Positions 13,825 to 19,666 of a stretch of DNA of 21,428 bases are shown here, in pieces (position 1 is the first letter of the stretch; each line of letters starts with the position of its first letter). The stretch spans positions 1 through 21,428 of IMG/VR virus record IMGVR_UViG_3300042938_002446. The stretch is one strand, 5' to 3'. The position numbers were made by a program, and so were the translations under genes. Origin of the DNA: a virus. The notes below the pieces were generated by a model. That model made no database searches. It worked only from the letters and a program-made list of their open reading frames with translations, and was not told the DNA's origin.

Positions 13825-14009
13825 TTGGCCCTCCCGATTGCGCGGCTGAGGTCGTTTCCGTCGAGCTTGAGAGCCTTGGTGACTTCGGCTTCGTCAAACC
13901 TCCACCATCTTCCAACTTTAAATGCCGGGATGCGGCTTTTTCTAGCCCATTCCTCGATGGTGTATTTTGCCACTCCGAGGCGAGCGGCCATGGCGGTTGA
14001 GTCGATCAT
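13821..14009 (-). CDS. excisionase-like HTH (MerR/HTH_17 type) DNA-binding protein
   Basis: A 62-residue protein. The N-terminal STAMAARLGVAKYTIEEWAR, SRIPAFKVGRWWRFDEAEV pattern is the winged-helix fold of excisionases and related small DNA-binding proteins (helix-turn-helix, then FKVGRWWRF wing). In temperate phages such a protein bends DNA at the attachment site and steers integrase to excision, or acts as an early regulator. It lies two genes into the leftward operon opposite the integrase and overlaps the RHH gene by ATGA. Both xis and cro-like roles remain open. Confidence 0.72.
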   Translation of the reverse strand: MIDSTAMAARLGVAKYTIEEWARKSRIPAFKVGRWWRFDEAEVTKALKLDGNDLSRAIGRAK

Positions 14010-14188
14010 TTGGAGGCCCTCCGCTTCTCAGCATTGAATGCCGCACGCACCGCTTGAGAGACCAACCGCGAAAGGGGGATCCCCTCCATTGCAGATTTAG
14101 ACCTCAGATATTCCATGAGTTCCGTTGGGAGACTCACACTCGTTTTCATAAATGCACTTTGCATGGTCATACTCGTATTACTAGTCAT
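14006..14188 (-). CDS. ribbon-helix-helix regulator, first gene of the leftward operon
   Basis: The core MKTSVSLPTELMEYLRSKSA, MEGIPLSRLVSQAVRAAFNA fits the ribbon-helix-helix fold (beta strand KTSVSLP, then two helices; CopG/Arc/ParD type), which binds DNA as dimers. The annotated start gives 60 residues, but the first 13 (MTSNTSMTMQSAF) lie over the putative operator at 14169-14185. The true start may be the later ATG at 14147-14149, giving 47 residues. No ribosome site is clear at either. As the first gene on the leftward message, facing another RHH gene, it may act as one half of the lysogeny switch. Confidence 0.65.
   Translation of the reverse strand: MTSNTSMTMQSAFMKTSVSLPTELMEYLRSKSAMEGIPLSRLVSQAVRAAFNAEKRRASK
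14169..14185 (+). promoter_or_regulatory. putative operator, copy 1 (leftward operon start)
   Basis: ATACTCGTATTACTAGT lies across the beginning of the leftward RHH frame. It matches a second site at 14331-14348 except for one inserted G and one A/G change. ATAC/GTAT half-sites resemble RHH operators. GTATGAC is also present twice around this copy on the minus strand (18 bases apart), which could allow several dimers to bind. Confidence 0.5.
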
Positions 14189-14254
14189 ACCGCTACAGCA
14201 AGAAAAAGTTTAAAAAAAAATCAAATGGGGCATTTACCTACCGCAACTTTTATA

Positions 14255-14283
14255 TTGACACGCCGATGAATGCTATCTCTACG
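14255..14283 (+). promoter_or_regulatory. possible rightward promoter for the plus-strand RHH gene
   Basis: A perfect TTGACA occurs at 14255-14260 in an AT-rich stretch of an otherwise GC-rich genome. The matching -10 position (about 14278-14283, TCTACG at 17-base spacing) is poor, so this is a weak or activator-dependent candidate. It lies in the 165-base divergent gap (14189-14353) and would drive the plus-strand gene. Confidence 0.27.
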
Positions 14284-14330
14284 GACGAAAATACTTTTTA
14301 AGTTTCTAAAAAGAAAATTTGCTATTTGGA

Positions 14331-14348
14331 ATACTCGGTATTACTGGT
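14331..14348 (+). promoter_or_regulatory. putative operator, copy 2 (before the plus-strand RHH gene)
   Basis: ATACTCGGTATTACTGGT ends five bases before the ATG of the plus-strand RHH gene, over the place where its ribosome site would be. It matches copy 1 at 14169-14185, in the same orientation. Binding here would repress this gene itself, binding at copy 1 the leftward operon. Confidence 0.5.
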
Positions 14349-14353
14349 GTCTT

Positions 14354-14626
14354 ATGAAAGACAACGAAAATGTCTCCAAGTTCACCATATCCTTAGAAAA
14401 AGACCTCTTCGATTGGGTCGAAGAGCAGGTCATTGATATCAACAAAAAAGACCGCAGAGCCAAGAGCAGTCGGAGCGCCGTCATTGCGCACGCCGTGCAA
14501 GCCATGAAAGAGTCAGAGCAGGGAAAAGCCCAAACGGTTGTTGGTGCGGTGACCAGTCCAGCCTCCGAGAATTCCGCTTCTGGGCCATCAATTCGCAAGA
14601 AGAAGACCTTCCGGAAGGCTGGGTAG
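14354..14626 (+). CDS. ribbon-helix-helix regulator, candidate lysogeny repressor
   Basis: The only plus-strand gene in the window, 90 residues from ATG 14354. The frame is open from an ATG at 14270, but the extra residues (MLSLRTKILFKFLKRKF and on) fit no fold and span the putative operator. NVSKFTISLEKDLFDWVEEQ, then SSRSAVIAHAVQAMKESEQG is a CopG/Arc-type ribbon-helix-helix signature (strand, helix, SRSxVIxxA helix). A Ser/Ala-rich linker and a basic tail SIRKKKTFRKAG follow. It is divergent from the early leftward operon and convergent with the integrase. This is the position of a cI-type repressor, and no cI-like protein is present in the window. Role inferred from place and fold. Confidence 0.68.
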   Translation: MKDNENVSKFTISLEKDLFDWVEEQVIDINKKDRRAKSSRSAVIAHAVQAMKESEQGKAQTVVGAVTSPASENSASGPSIRKKKTFRKAG

Positions 14627-14654
14627 GCAATATAATTGACTTTACAACAAGCGA

Positions 14655-14697
14655 AGCCCCTTTGCGCCCAGAGACTTACCCAGACAAAGGCGGGGCT
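14655..14697. terminator. hairpin between convergent RHH and integrase genes
   Basis: AGCCCC and TTTG at 14655-14664 pair with CAAA (14685-14688) and GGGGCT (14692-14697), leaving a three-base bulge and a 20-base loop. It lies between two converging genes, where a bidirectional terminator is expected, but neither side has a proper T run. A 16-G tract follows directly. Confidence 0.35.
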
Positions 14698-14700
14698 GAT

Positions 14701-14716
14701 GGGGGGGGGGGGGGGG
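14701..14716 (+). repeat. poly-G tract (16 G)
   Basis: Sixteen consecutive G between the convergent ends of the RHH and integrase genes; no coding gene contains it. It may vary in length by slippage or form a G-rich structure, but homopolymers of this size are also prone to sequencing or assembly error. Confidence 0.9.
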
Positions 14717-14738
14717 TAACTTGCTTACTTTAATTACT

Positions 14739-15743
14739 TTACAAAGCCCAAAACGCTTTAGCTTCGCTTTGACGAACTCCCCTAGCATACTTTTCTTCGA
14801 CCATGCGCGGGGATGAATGGCCAAGGAAGTAAGCGGTCTTGCTGCTGTCCTGCCACATGGCACGGTGCATGGAGGCCGAGGTATGTCTCAGGCAGTTTTG
14901 CGGCCACTCGGCCCACCCCATTTGAGTGCATAGCTCAGTGCGGTCTCGCTTGATAAAGCCTTCCTCTAGGCAGTCCCATTTTTTCGGAAGGTGTCGAAGT
15001 AGCGCCGGCTGGATCGGGACGAATCTCGGGCGAGGCTTGGGGTCGGTGGATTTCCGAAATGGCACAAATATCTCTTCCGCTTCAATGTGCTTCGGCATAC
15101 ATCGTTCGATTTCCGAGACTCGCATTCCTCCGAACAAGCCAAGGACGAGCCAAGCCCGGAGGCGGTTGTTTTTTTCCGTAAGGGCGAGGAGGCGCTTAAT
15201 TTGCGGCATGGTCAAAAGGTGGTGCTCCGGCGCGGCCTTTGGCGAGTCGATCTTCAGCACAGGGTTGACCGCTGCGAGCTCGTAGCGCACAAGCCAGTTC
15301 CACACTAGGCGAAGATAAACGAAACCCTGTTGCGCCGTAGTCCCGCACCAACTTGGGCGAGACAGAAAAGACTCAATGTGGACCGGCTTGATGTCATTAA
15401 TACCCATCGTGCCGTATTTCTCCACAAAATGACCCCACCACCAATTAAGGAGTCGGGTATGGTTGCCCTCCTTGAGCTTCGGCATCCGCACCAGGGTAAA
15501 TTCCTTCCATGCCTTCTCAACTGAAAGCCCCGAGGATTCCTTGAAGGCGTCCGTGCCTCCGGTCTCTAATTTCTCGGCCAGCGCATCGCGGTGCAGGCGT
15601 GCCTCGAGGCGGGTATTAAAGAACGTGCGTTTCTCTTTGCCGTTGATTCGGGAAAAAACAACGTGGCGGGGTTGCCCACGCACCGTGGCCTCGCGGATGG
15701 TGATTACCGGCCTGTTGCGTCGTGTTGCGTCCGTTGCGTCCAT
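14739..15743 (-). CDS. int: tyrosine-recombinase phage integrase
   Basis: A 334-residue site-specific recombinase. The N-terminal part (about 10-65) looks like an arm-binding domain (RGQPRHVVFSRINGKEKRTF). Residues 73-170 form the SAM-like core-binding domain. The catalytic domain carries LGLFGGMRVSEIERC with Arg208, a basic beta-turn (FRKSTDPKPRPRFV) with a Lys, PQNCLRHTSASMHRA with Arg286, YFLGHSSPRMVEEKYARGV with His309 and the nucleophile Tyr319. The usual first His of the HxLRH motif is Asn283 here. The gene ends near the poly-G tract and starts 107 bases from the tRNA-derived attachment core, as typical for tRNA-targeting phages. Upstream GTTGCGTC triplicates overlap its first codons. 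Confidence 0.93.
   Translation of the reverse strand: MDATDATRRNRPVITIREATVRGQPRHVVFSRINGKEKRTFFNTRLEARLHRDALAEKLETGGTDAFKESSGLSVEKAWKEFTLVRMPKLKEGNHTRLLNWWWGHFVEKYGTMGINDIKPVHIESFLSRPSWCGTTAQQGFVYLRLVWNWLVRYELAAVNPVLKIDSPKAAPEHHLLTMPQIKRLLALTEKNNRLRAWLVLGLFGGMRVSEIERCMPKHIEAEEIFVPFRKSTDPKPRPRFVPIQPALLRHLPKKWDCLEEGFIKRDRTELCTQMGWAEWPQNCLRHTSASMHRAMWQDSSKTAYFLGHSSPRMVEEKYARGVRQSEAKAFWAL
15714..15740 (+). repeat. three GTTGCGTC repeats at the integrase start (possible arm-type sites)
   Basis: GTTGCGTC occurs at 15714-15721, 15724-15731 and 15733-15740, spaced 10 and 9 bases. This is about one helical turn. GTTGCG recurs at 15931-15936 and 15942-15947 on the other side of the attachment core in the same orientation. 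The copies also encode repeated Asp-Ala-Thr in the integrase N-terminus, so coding chance is an alternative. Confidence 0.4.
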
Positions 15744-15849
15744 AATGGCATTTTAAGCCATTTAGGGCAACTTTCAACAAGTTTCAAAGGCATTCAGAGA
15801 AAACCCGCACAGCCAATGCTGAAGCGGTTTGAGGGGCTGTAGAGAGGAG

Positions 15850-15894
15850 AGCCGACGACGAGACTCGAACTCGTGACCTATCGATTACGAATCG
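15850..15894 (-). other. attP core: 3' half of tRNA-Thr (anticodon CGU)
   Basis: On the minus strand, 45 bases form the 3' half of a tRNA. They are an anticodon loop TTCGTAA (15885-15891, anticodon CGU), the 3' strand of the anticodon stem, a five-base variable loop, a T-arm with perfect 5-bp stem ACGAG/CTCGT around TTCGAGT, and the acceptor strand CGTCGGC with T at the discriminator. The matching 5' half (acceptor GCCGACG, D-arm) is absent. Pairing stops at 15895, within the anticodon stem. The loop and acceptor match the known tRNA-Thr(CGU) type. The 3' end points to the integrase. Integration would restore a host tRNA-Thr. No CCA is encoded after the discriminator. Confidence 0.82.
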
Positions 15895-15930
15895 GAAAAT
15901 GGGTGCTGATTATTAGCAACTTACAAGAGC

Positions 15931-15947
15931 GTTGCGCGGGCGTTGCG
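15931..15947 (+). repeat. two GTTGCG repeats beyond the attachment core
   Basis: GTTGCG at 15931-15936 and 15942-15947, spaced 11 bases and in the same orientation as the three copies at the integrase start, in the non-coding space between the attachment core and the endolysin stop. Candidate arm-type integrase or excisionase sites. Confidence 0.35.
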
Positions 15948-15964
15948 TTTTTGGCTTTTTTTCC

Positions 15965-16444
15965 CTACGCCAAAACGTCAATTTTTTTGGATACTCGGGA
16001 GCGGAGGGTGGCGATCATGTCGCGCTCGGTCATGCCGGTTGCCCACTTCGGCCGGAGTTGGTAGTGCGGTGAGTCGTTGAATTTCCAACGGCCTCCCCAC
16101 TCGAATCCGAGGGATTCGCCGAGGGGTCCGAGCTCGCGATAGAATGCGTGGTCGCCGTGGTAGGTCTTGCCGTCTTTTGAAAATACGGCGACATCGAGGG
16201 CCAGCGAGTAGTTGTGCATGGAGGCCCCACCGGCGGCGTTACTGACCCTAGGGCCGGGCGTGGTGCGGCCTTTGGCGTAGAGGGCGTCCTGCTCGGCCCA
16301 TGTTCGGAGGCCACAGATGCACTTGACGTCGAGGCCGAGCGGGGCGGCGAGCTTTTTGGCCGCAAGGATAAAGGAGGCGGCGCGGGCGTAGATATCCGGG
16401 TGGAGGGTCGAGAGGTTGCGCTCGGATCTTTCGTCTAGGTTCAT
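15965..16444 (-). CDS. endolysin, M15 (VanY/L-Ala-D-Glu-type) peptidase
   Basis: A 159-residue peptidoglycan peptidase that should cleave peptide cross-bridges at lysis. Start chosen at ATG 16442-16444; the longer open frame lies in the preceding gene. The M15 signature is complete: ICGLRTWAEQDALYAKGRTT (44-61 region), SMHNYSLALDVAVF with His77 and Asp84, and NDSPHYQL with His127 as zinc ligands, plus GFEWGGRW, typical of T5-like and Listeria-phage endopeptidases. There is no signal peptide, so release depends on a holin. It is the last gene of the lysis cassette, five bases after the lipoprotein stop. Beyond its stop lie GTTGCG repeats and the attachment core. Confidence 0.92.
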   Translation of the reverse strand: MNLDERSERNLSTLHPDIYARAASFILAAKKLAAPLGLDVKCICGLRTWAEQDALYAKGRTTPGPRVSNAAGGASMHNYSLALDVAVFSKDGKTYHGDHAFYRELGPLGESLGFEWGGRWKFNDSPHYQLRPKWATGMTERDMIATLRSRVSKKIDVLA

Positions 16445-16448
16445 TTGA

Positions 16449-16697
16449 TCATTTGTCGCGGAGGAGTTTGGCTTCGCCGTATTTTGACCACGCGAATGCA
16501 TGGCTGGTTTCGCCTGGGGATTCGGGTGGCGTGTTGGGGATGTATTTTGCGGAGAGGGCAAGTTGAAGGTTTCCCAGCTCTCCGATGCGGTCCCCGAATG
16601 GCGGGATCGGCACGTTGACGCAGGAGGTCAGGAATGCCATGCCGAGGAATACGAAAGACAGGAGGACCATCAACAGCGCGATCCGGCGGGGTCTCAT
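16449..16697 (-). CDS. small lysis-cassette lipoprotein (outer-spanin-like)
   Basis: An 82-residue protein from ATG 16695-16697 (ATGA overlap with the upstream gene). A basic start (MRPRRIALL) precedes a hydrophobic signal (VLLSFVFLGMAF) and a lipobox LTSC with Cys26. This predicts a lipid-anchored protein, followed by a Pro-rich polar region (VNVPIPPFGDRIGELGNLQL). Between a small membrane protein and the endolysin it sits where outer-membrane spanins occur in Gram-negative phages. No inner spanin partner is recognised, so the role could instead be that of another phage lipoprotein. Confidence 0.65.
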   Translation of the reverse strand: MRPRRIALLMVLLSFVFLGMAFLTSCVNVPIPPFGDRIGELGNLQLALSAKYIPNTPPESPGETSHAFAWSKYGEAKLLRDK

Positions 16698-16867
16698 TTT
16701 CCTTTGCGGATCACGTTGATGAGGCCGACTAAACCGAGCCCGGTCGCCACGATTTGGTTCTGAAGCTCTGGCTCCATGTGGACGCCTGCCGCTGTGGCGA
16801 GCAGGATAAGCCCACGCCATGTTGAGCTCTGGGAAAGCGAATCGACGATTTTAAAAAGAAGGACCAT
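16694..16867 (-). CDS. small membrane protein of the lysis cassette (57 aa)
   Basis: Start chosen at ATG 16865-16867; the longer frame upstream is a shadow. Residues 15-30 (STWRGLILLATAAGVHM) and 38-53 (QIVATGLGLVGLINVI) are two hydrophobic segments, and the end is basic (RKGK). The pattern is holin or antiholin-like and close to proteins annotated as phage holin-associated. It overlaps the lipoprotein gene by ATGA and follows the other holin-like gene. Confidence 0.62.
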   Translation of the reverse strand: MVLLFKIVDSLSQSSTWRGLILLATAAGVHMEPELQNQIVATGLGLVGLINVIRKGK

Positions 16868-16901
16868 AATATTGAGGGTGGGTGTCAATTTTTGGCGGGT
16901 C

Positions 16902-17084
16902 TCATTTTCGGAGGTCGCGGACGACTTTGACGAGCGTGGCGAGGCCGACCGCGAGGCCGACCGTGACGCTGGCGAGGCGCATCCCCGCTTCCAGATGCGG
17001 AAGGAGGGAGTACGCCGCAGCGCCGAGGGAGGTGGCGCTGCCAATAAGGCCGGTGGCTGCGGTTTTGAGGTTCTCCATGCTCAT
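16902..17084 (-). CDS. holin-like membrane protein (60 aa)
   Basis: Start ATG at 17082-17084 shares one base with the stop of the fibre gene (TAATG). It has two hydrophobic segments (AATGLIGSATSLGAAAYSLL and LASVTVGLAVGLATLV), an Ala/Gly-rich character and a basic end KVVRDLRK. These are class II-holin features: short, two spans, charged C-terminus. It heads a cassette with a second membrane protein, lipoprotein and endolysin. It most likely makes the hole that releases the endolysin. Family not named. Confidence 0.68.
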   Translation of the reverse strand: MSMENLKTAATGLIGSATSLGAAAYSLLPHLEAGMRLASVTVGLAVGLATLVKVVRDLRK

Positions 17085-18196
17085 TAGCTGTTCGCCTGGG
17101 CGATGAGGTTGCCGACGATGGCCGTCGTGGCCACGTTTGCAAGGCGGTCCGTGTTGAGCAGATCCGTTTTGGCTTTGATGGCCGTGATGTCTGAGTTTGC
17201 AGGGGCTGTGTAGGCGCTGCCTGCGAGGCGTGTGCTTGTCGCTACGTCCACGCGAGCAAGCTCCACGGCGAGCTCGGTGCGTGTTGCCGAGGCGATGCTT
17301 GCCGCACTCGGCACGGATGGCGAGTTAGTGAGCGTCGTTACCGTTCCGCCGGTGATTTCTTTCGTGGCTGCGCTCCACACGGCGGTCGCGTTCGCGGCGG
17401 CTGTCGGTGCGGCTGTGGTCGGGATGCTGTCGATTTTGCCACCGACACGCTCGAGGTCGGCGCGGACTGCGGCGACGATGGAAACTTCGCTGAGGTTGGT
17501 GTTTCCGATTGCCCCAACGATGGCGTTGAGGACGGCTTGGCCGTCTGCTTCGTTGAGGAGGCTACCTTCGACGGCGGTTGCGATTTGTGCTGTTGTCGGC
17601 GCGGCGCTGTAGGCGCTGCTGGCGAGGCGTGTGCTGGTGGCGACATCCACTCGGGCGAGTTCGGTGGCCAGCTCCGTGCGGACCTGTGTGGCGATGGCGG
17701 CTGCGGTGGGGACGGTTGGCGCGTTGGTCAGTGTGGTGACGGTTGCCAGCGTGCCGCTTGGCGCGAGGCGGCTGGAGACGGTAGCATCGAGGTTGGCGAG
17801 CTTGGTGCTGTTGCTGTCCATCTCGGCGCGGATTGCTGCAACGGTTGGCGCTGCGCTTGGCGCGGTGTAACCCGAGGAAGCGAGGCGCGTGCTGGTCGCT
17901 GCGTCGAGGTTTTCCACTCCGGCGCGGCCTAGCACCCAAAGGCTGGGAATGTGCTGAGAGTCCACATTTGAGTCGGTGGTTTTGAAAATTGCGGCATACT
18001 CTCCTTCGGCGCTGTTGTTGGTCGAGAGCGTGTAGCTATACAGCCCGCCGCCGATGGCGGTGGCGCTGCCGCCGGTGACGATTTGGCTGCCGCTTGGGTT
18101 GTAAATATCAACTGTTACGGTTAAGCCTGTTGTGCCGGTTTTATTAGCTGTAAAAAAAGCGACGAATTTGACGGGGTTGGATACTTGTTCGATCAT
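17084..18196 (-). CDS. tail-fibre/appendage protein with internal duplications
   Basis: A 370-residue virion protein starting at ATG 18194-18196 (ATGA overlap; the longer frame upstream is shadow). Residues 1-95 form a beta-sandwich-like N-domain (GTTGLTVTVDIYNPSGSQIV, IGGGLYSYTLS, EGEYAAIFKT) that may attach to the tail. The rest is Ala/Thr-rich low complexity with LDAATSTRLASSGY-type blocks. A 49-residue unit at 152-200 (TLTNAPTVPTAAAIA ... RVDVATSTRLASSAYS) recurs almost unchanged at 285-333, an internal duplication. Such repeats are typical of trimeric fibre shafts. The family occurs as a repeat protein in other phages, but its receptor is unknown. Last fibre gene before the lysis cassette. 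Confidence 0.7.
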   Translation of the reverse strand: MIEQVSNPVKFVAFFTANKTGTTGLTVTVDIYNPSGSQIVTGGSATAIGGGLYSYTLSTNNSAEGEYAAIFKTTDSNVDSQHIPSLWVLGRAGVENLDAATSTRLASSGYTAPSAAPTVAAIRAEMDSNSTKLANLDATVSSRLAPSGTLATVTTLTNAPTVPTAAAIATQVRTELATELARVDVATSTRLASSAYSAAPTTAQIATAVEGSLLNEADGQAVLNAIVGAIGNTNLSEVSIVAAVRADLERVGGKIDSIPTTAAPTAAANATAVWSAATKEITGGTVTTLTNSPSVPSAASIASATRTELAVELARVDVATSTRLAGSAYTAPANSDITAIKAKTDLLNTDRLANVATTAIVGNLIAQANS

Positions 18197-18432
18197 GGTG
18201 TGACTTGTTGGTTGTATTCTTGTTCGGAGAGTTCTTCTGCGCCTGCGGCGATAAAGCGCGCGGTTATGGCTGGCATGGCGGCAATGAGGAGATTCCCACC
18301 AATGTCTTTGGGTGCGTCTTGAGCTGGGGTGAACCATGTCTCAGCCTCGTTAGAGGGATACCCAGATTCGAGATCCATCGCCGTTCGGATGGATTCATAG
18401 TTTGCCGCCGTGGTTTTAAAATATCTGTTCAT
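18193..18432 (-). CDS. uncharacterised tail-region protein (79 aa)
   Basis: Start ATG one base after the lectin-gene stop; its own stop overlaps the next start by ATGA. Sequence MNRYFKTTAANYESIRTAMD, PSNEAETWFTPAQDAPKDI, GGNLLIAAMPAITARFIAAG and an acidic end. No family is recognised. Its place between the lectin adhesin and the repeat fibre suggests a chaperone or connecting role, but only by neighbourhood. Confidence 0.6.
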   Translation of the reverse strand: MNRYFKTTAANYESIRTAMDLESGYPSNEAETWFTPAQDAPKDIGGNLLIAAMPAITARFIAAGAEELSEQEYNQQVTP

Positions 18433-18433
18433 T

Positions 18434-19246
18434 TTAATAGATGGCCCACTTTGCGTTGAGGTATGATTCCACGGATTGACGTTGAGCAGTTGTGAGCGCC
18501 GTGTTGTAGATGATGATTTCGGCGATATCTCCGGTTAGCCATTCACTTAGTCCAGGAATGGAGCCACCGATCCCAAACAATAAAGATGGAGTGTTTGGTG
18601 TCGTCCCAACAGTCTGAAAGCTAGGAGAGCGCGAGGCGCCTGTTCCATTTTTATACGCAGTTAATGAAGCCGCGTTATATTTAAAGTTTGCGCCAGCAAG
18701 GACCCACTCGTTTGTTACTAAAGTGCCTTGCTTTACAAATTGATATGAATCCGTATCAAGTCGCCTTCCCCCGCCCTCGATGGCATTTGTTATATAAATC
18801 GACGAACGTGCTGGACCTGCTGTCGTTCCGATGCTATTATGTATTACTGTTTGATAGTAACTTGCTGACAGTGTTTTGGTTGATCTGCAAACGGCAAATA
18901 GATTTAAGACTCCAATACTTTGAGATATCGCTGAGTTTGCTATACTTAAGATATCATTTGCACCATCAAATCGAATGACGTTTTTGGCATTTTTAATGCC
19001 TGTTTTAAGGGCAGGCCTAGCATTCGCCGTTCCTTGCGATATGTGTCTGCCGTTGCCCGATTTATCCTGCCAACGAGCGACCGTGGCTCCATCTGTGGAA
19101 ACTAAATTCCCGCCGGATGTGGCATCGTACAGCGTTGTGGCGTCTGCCGCATCCAGCCAAAGCTGGAGGCCTGAGATATTTGGCCATACAGGCTTTGTGC
19201 CGCCTAGATTGAGGACACCCATCTGACCGTAAAGAGGCGTAATCAT
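18434..19246 (-). CDS. LamG/concanavalin-type lectin adhesin (receptor-binding candidate)
   Basis: A 270-residue protein from ATG 19244-19246, chosen over an in-frame ATG at 19276 because it gives the ATGA overlap seen across the operon. The signature of LamG-like concanavalin domains is present: ISGLQLWLDAADATTLYDAT, VSTDGATVARWQDKSGNGRH, RFDGANDILSI, FAVCRSTKTL, then SEWLTGDIAEIIIYNTALTT and a Gly-rich loop. Such domains bind carbohydrate and are common at tips of phage fibres. Base composition is clearly AT-richer than the neighbours, pointing to recent acquisition. Receptor unknown. Confidence 0.82.
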   Translation of the reverse strand: MITPLYGQMGVLNLGGTKPVWPNISGLQLWLDAADATTLYDATSGGNLVSTDGATVARWQDKSGNGRHISQGTANARPALKTGIKNAKNVIRFDGANDILSIANSAISQSIGVLNLFAVCRSTKTLSASYYQTVIHNSIGTTAGPARSSIYITNAIEGGGRRLDTDSYQFVKQGTLVTNEWVLAGANFKYNAASLTAYKNGTGASRSPSFQTVGTTPNTPSLLFGIGGSIPGLSEWLTGDIAEIIIYNTALTTAQRQSVESYLNAKWAIY

Positions 19247-19608
19247 GCGAAAGTTAAGTTTTGCTTGTTTGACCACGCGCCGGTGGCGCTGGCTTCTGCG
19301 GTGACTTCGCCTGCGGCGTCGGTGGTGGTGCGGGCGACGTCCCAGAGGGCGCTGTCGTAGATGGACCCGCTGTTTGGGAAGTCGGCGTAGGCGAGCTTGC
19401 CGTAGAAAAGGTTTGAGCCGATGATGTCGAAGACTTCGACTTTATCGGGCACCGGACGAGTGCCGATGCGGAAGACATTGCCGCTTGCGTCTTTGCTGTA
19501 CAGGCAATGGTCGGCGAGGTTTTGGAGGATCTCTCCGACGCCGAGTTGGTCGCTGGTCGGTATACGACCGGCGATTGAGGATTTTTTGGGTATGATTTGT
19601 GTGGCCAT
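19243..19608 (-). CDS. tail-region protein with a module shared with the right-edge fibre gene (121 aa)
   Basis: Starts ATG 19606-19608, 78 bases after the upstream stop across a strong hairpin. The N-terminus contains AGRIPTSDQLGVGEILQNLA, then YSKDASGNVFRIGTRPVPDK. The last 40 residues (SALWDVARTTTDAAGEVTAE ... TGAWSNKQNLTFA) mirror the last 40 of the fibre gene at the right edge (TSWTVRRSTTDAAGRVLAVA ... TGSWLNRETLAY). The shared end is probably an oligomerisation or attachment module. Function of the N-terminal half is unknown. Confidence 0.68.
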   Translation of the reverse strand: MATQIIPKKSSIAGRIPTSDQLGVGEILQNLADHCLYSKDASGNVFRIGTRPVPDKVEVFDIIGSNLFYGKLAYADFPNSGSIYDSALWDVARTTTDAAGEVTAEASATGAWSNKQNLTFA

Positions 19609-19640
19609 GTGGCTTGTTTATTTCGCGGAGACCCCCGCGT

Positions 19641-19666
19641 GGCGAGGCGCTATGGAGCGCCCCGCC
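19641..19666. other. strong stem-loop between tail-fibre genes
   Basis: GGCG-A-GGCGCT pairs with AGCGCC-C-CGCC around an ATGG loop (ten pairs, one A/C mismatch). A smaller CGCGG/CCGCG hairpin lies at about 19625-19637. Located in the largest gap of the tail-fibre operon. No T run, so an mRNA structure affecting expression of the downstream gene is more likely than termination. Confidence 0.6.

Noticed and set aside
14642-14863. Minus-strand frame crossing the poly-G tract (Pro run)
   Set aside because: Overlaps the integrase end in another frame and depends on the homopolymer length; no protein-like features.
15850-15920. Complete tRNA gene
   Set aside because: No acceptor 5' strand (GCCGACG) or D-arm occurs upstream of the anticodon loop on the minus strand; only the 3' half is present.
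16868-17044. Longer N-terminal extension of the 57-residue lysis membrane protein
   Set aside because: The extension is a Ser/Arg-rich shadow of the holin gene; the ATG at 16867 begins the membrane-protein pattern.
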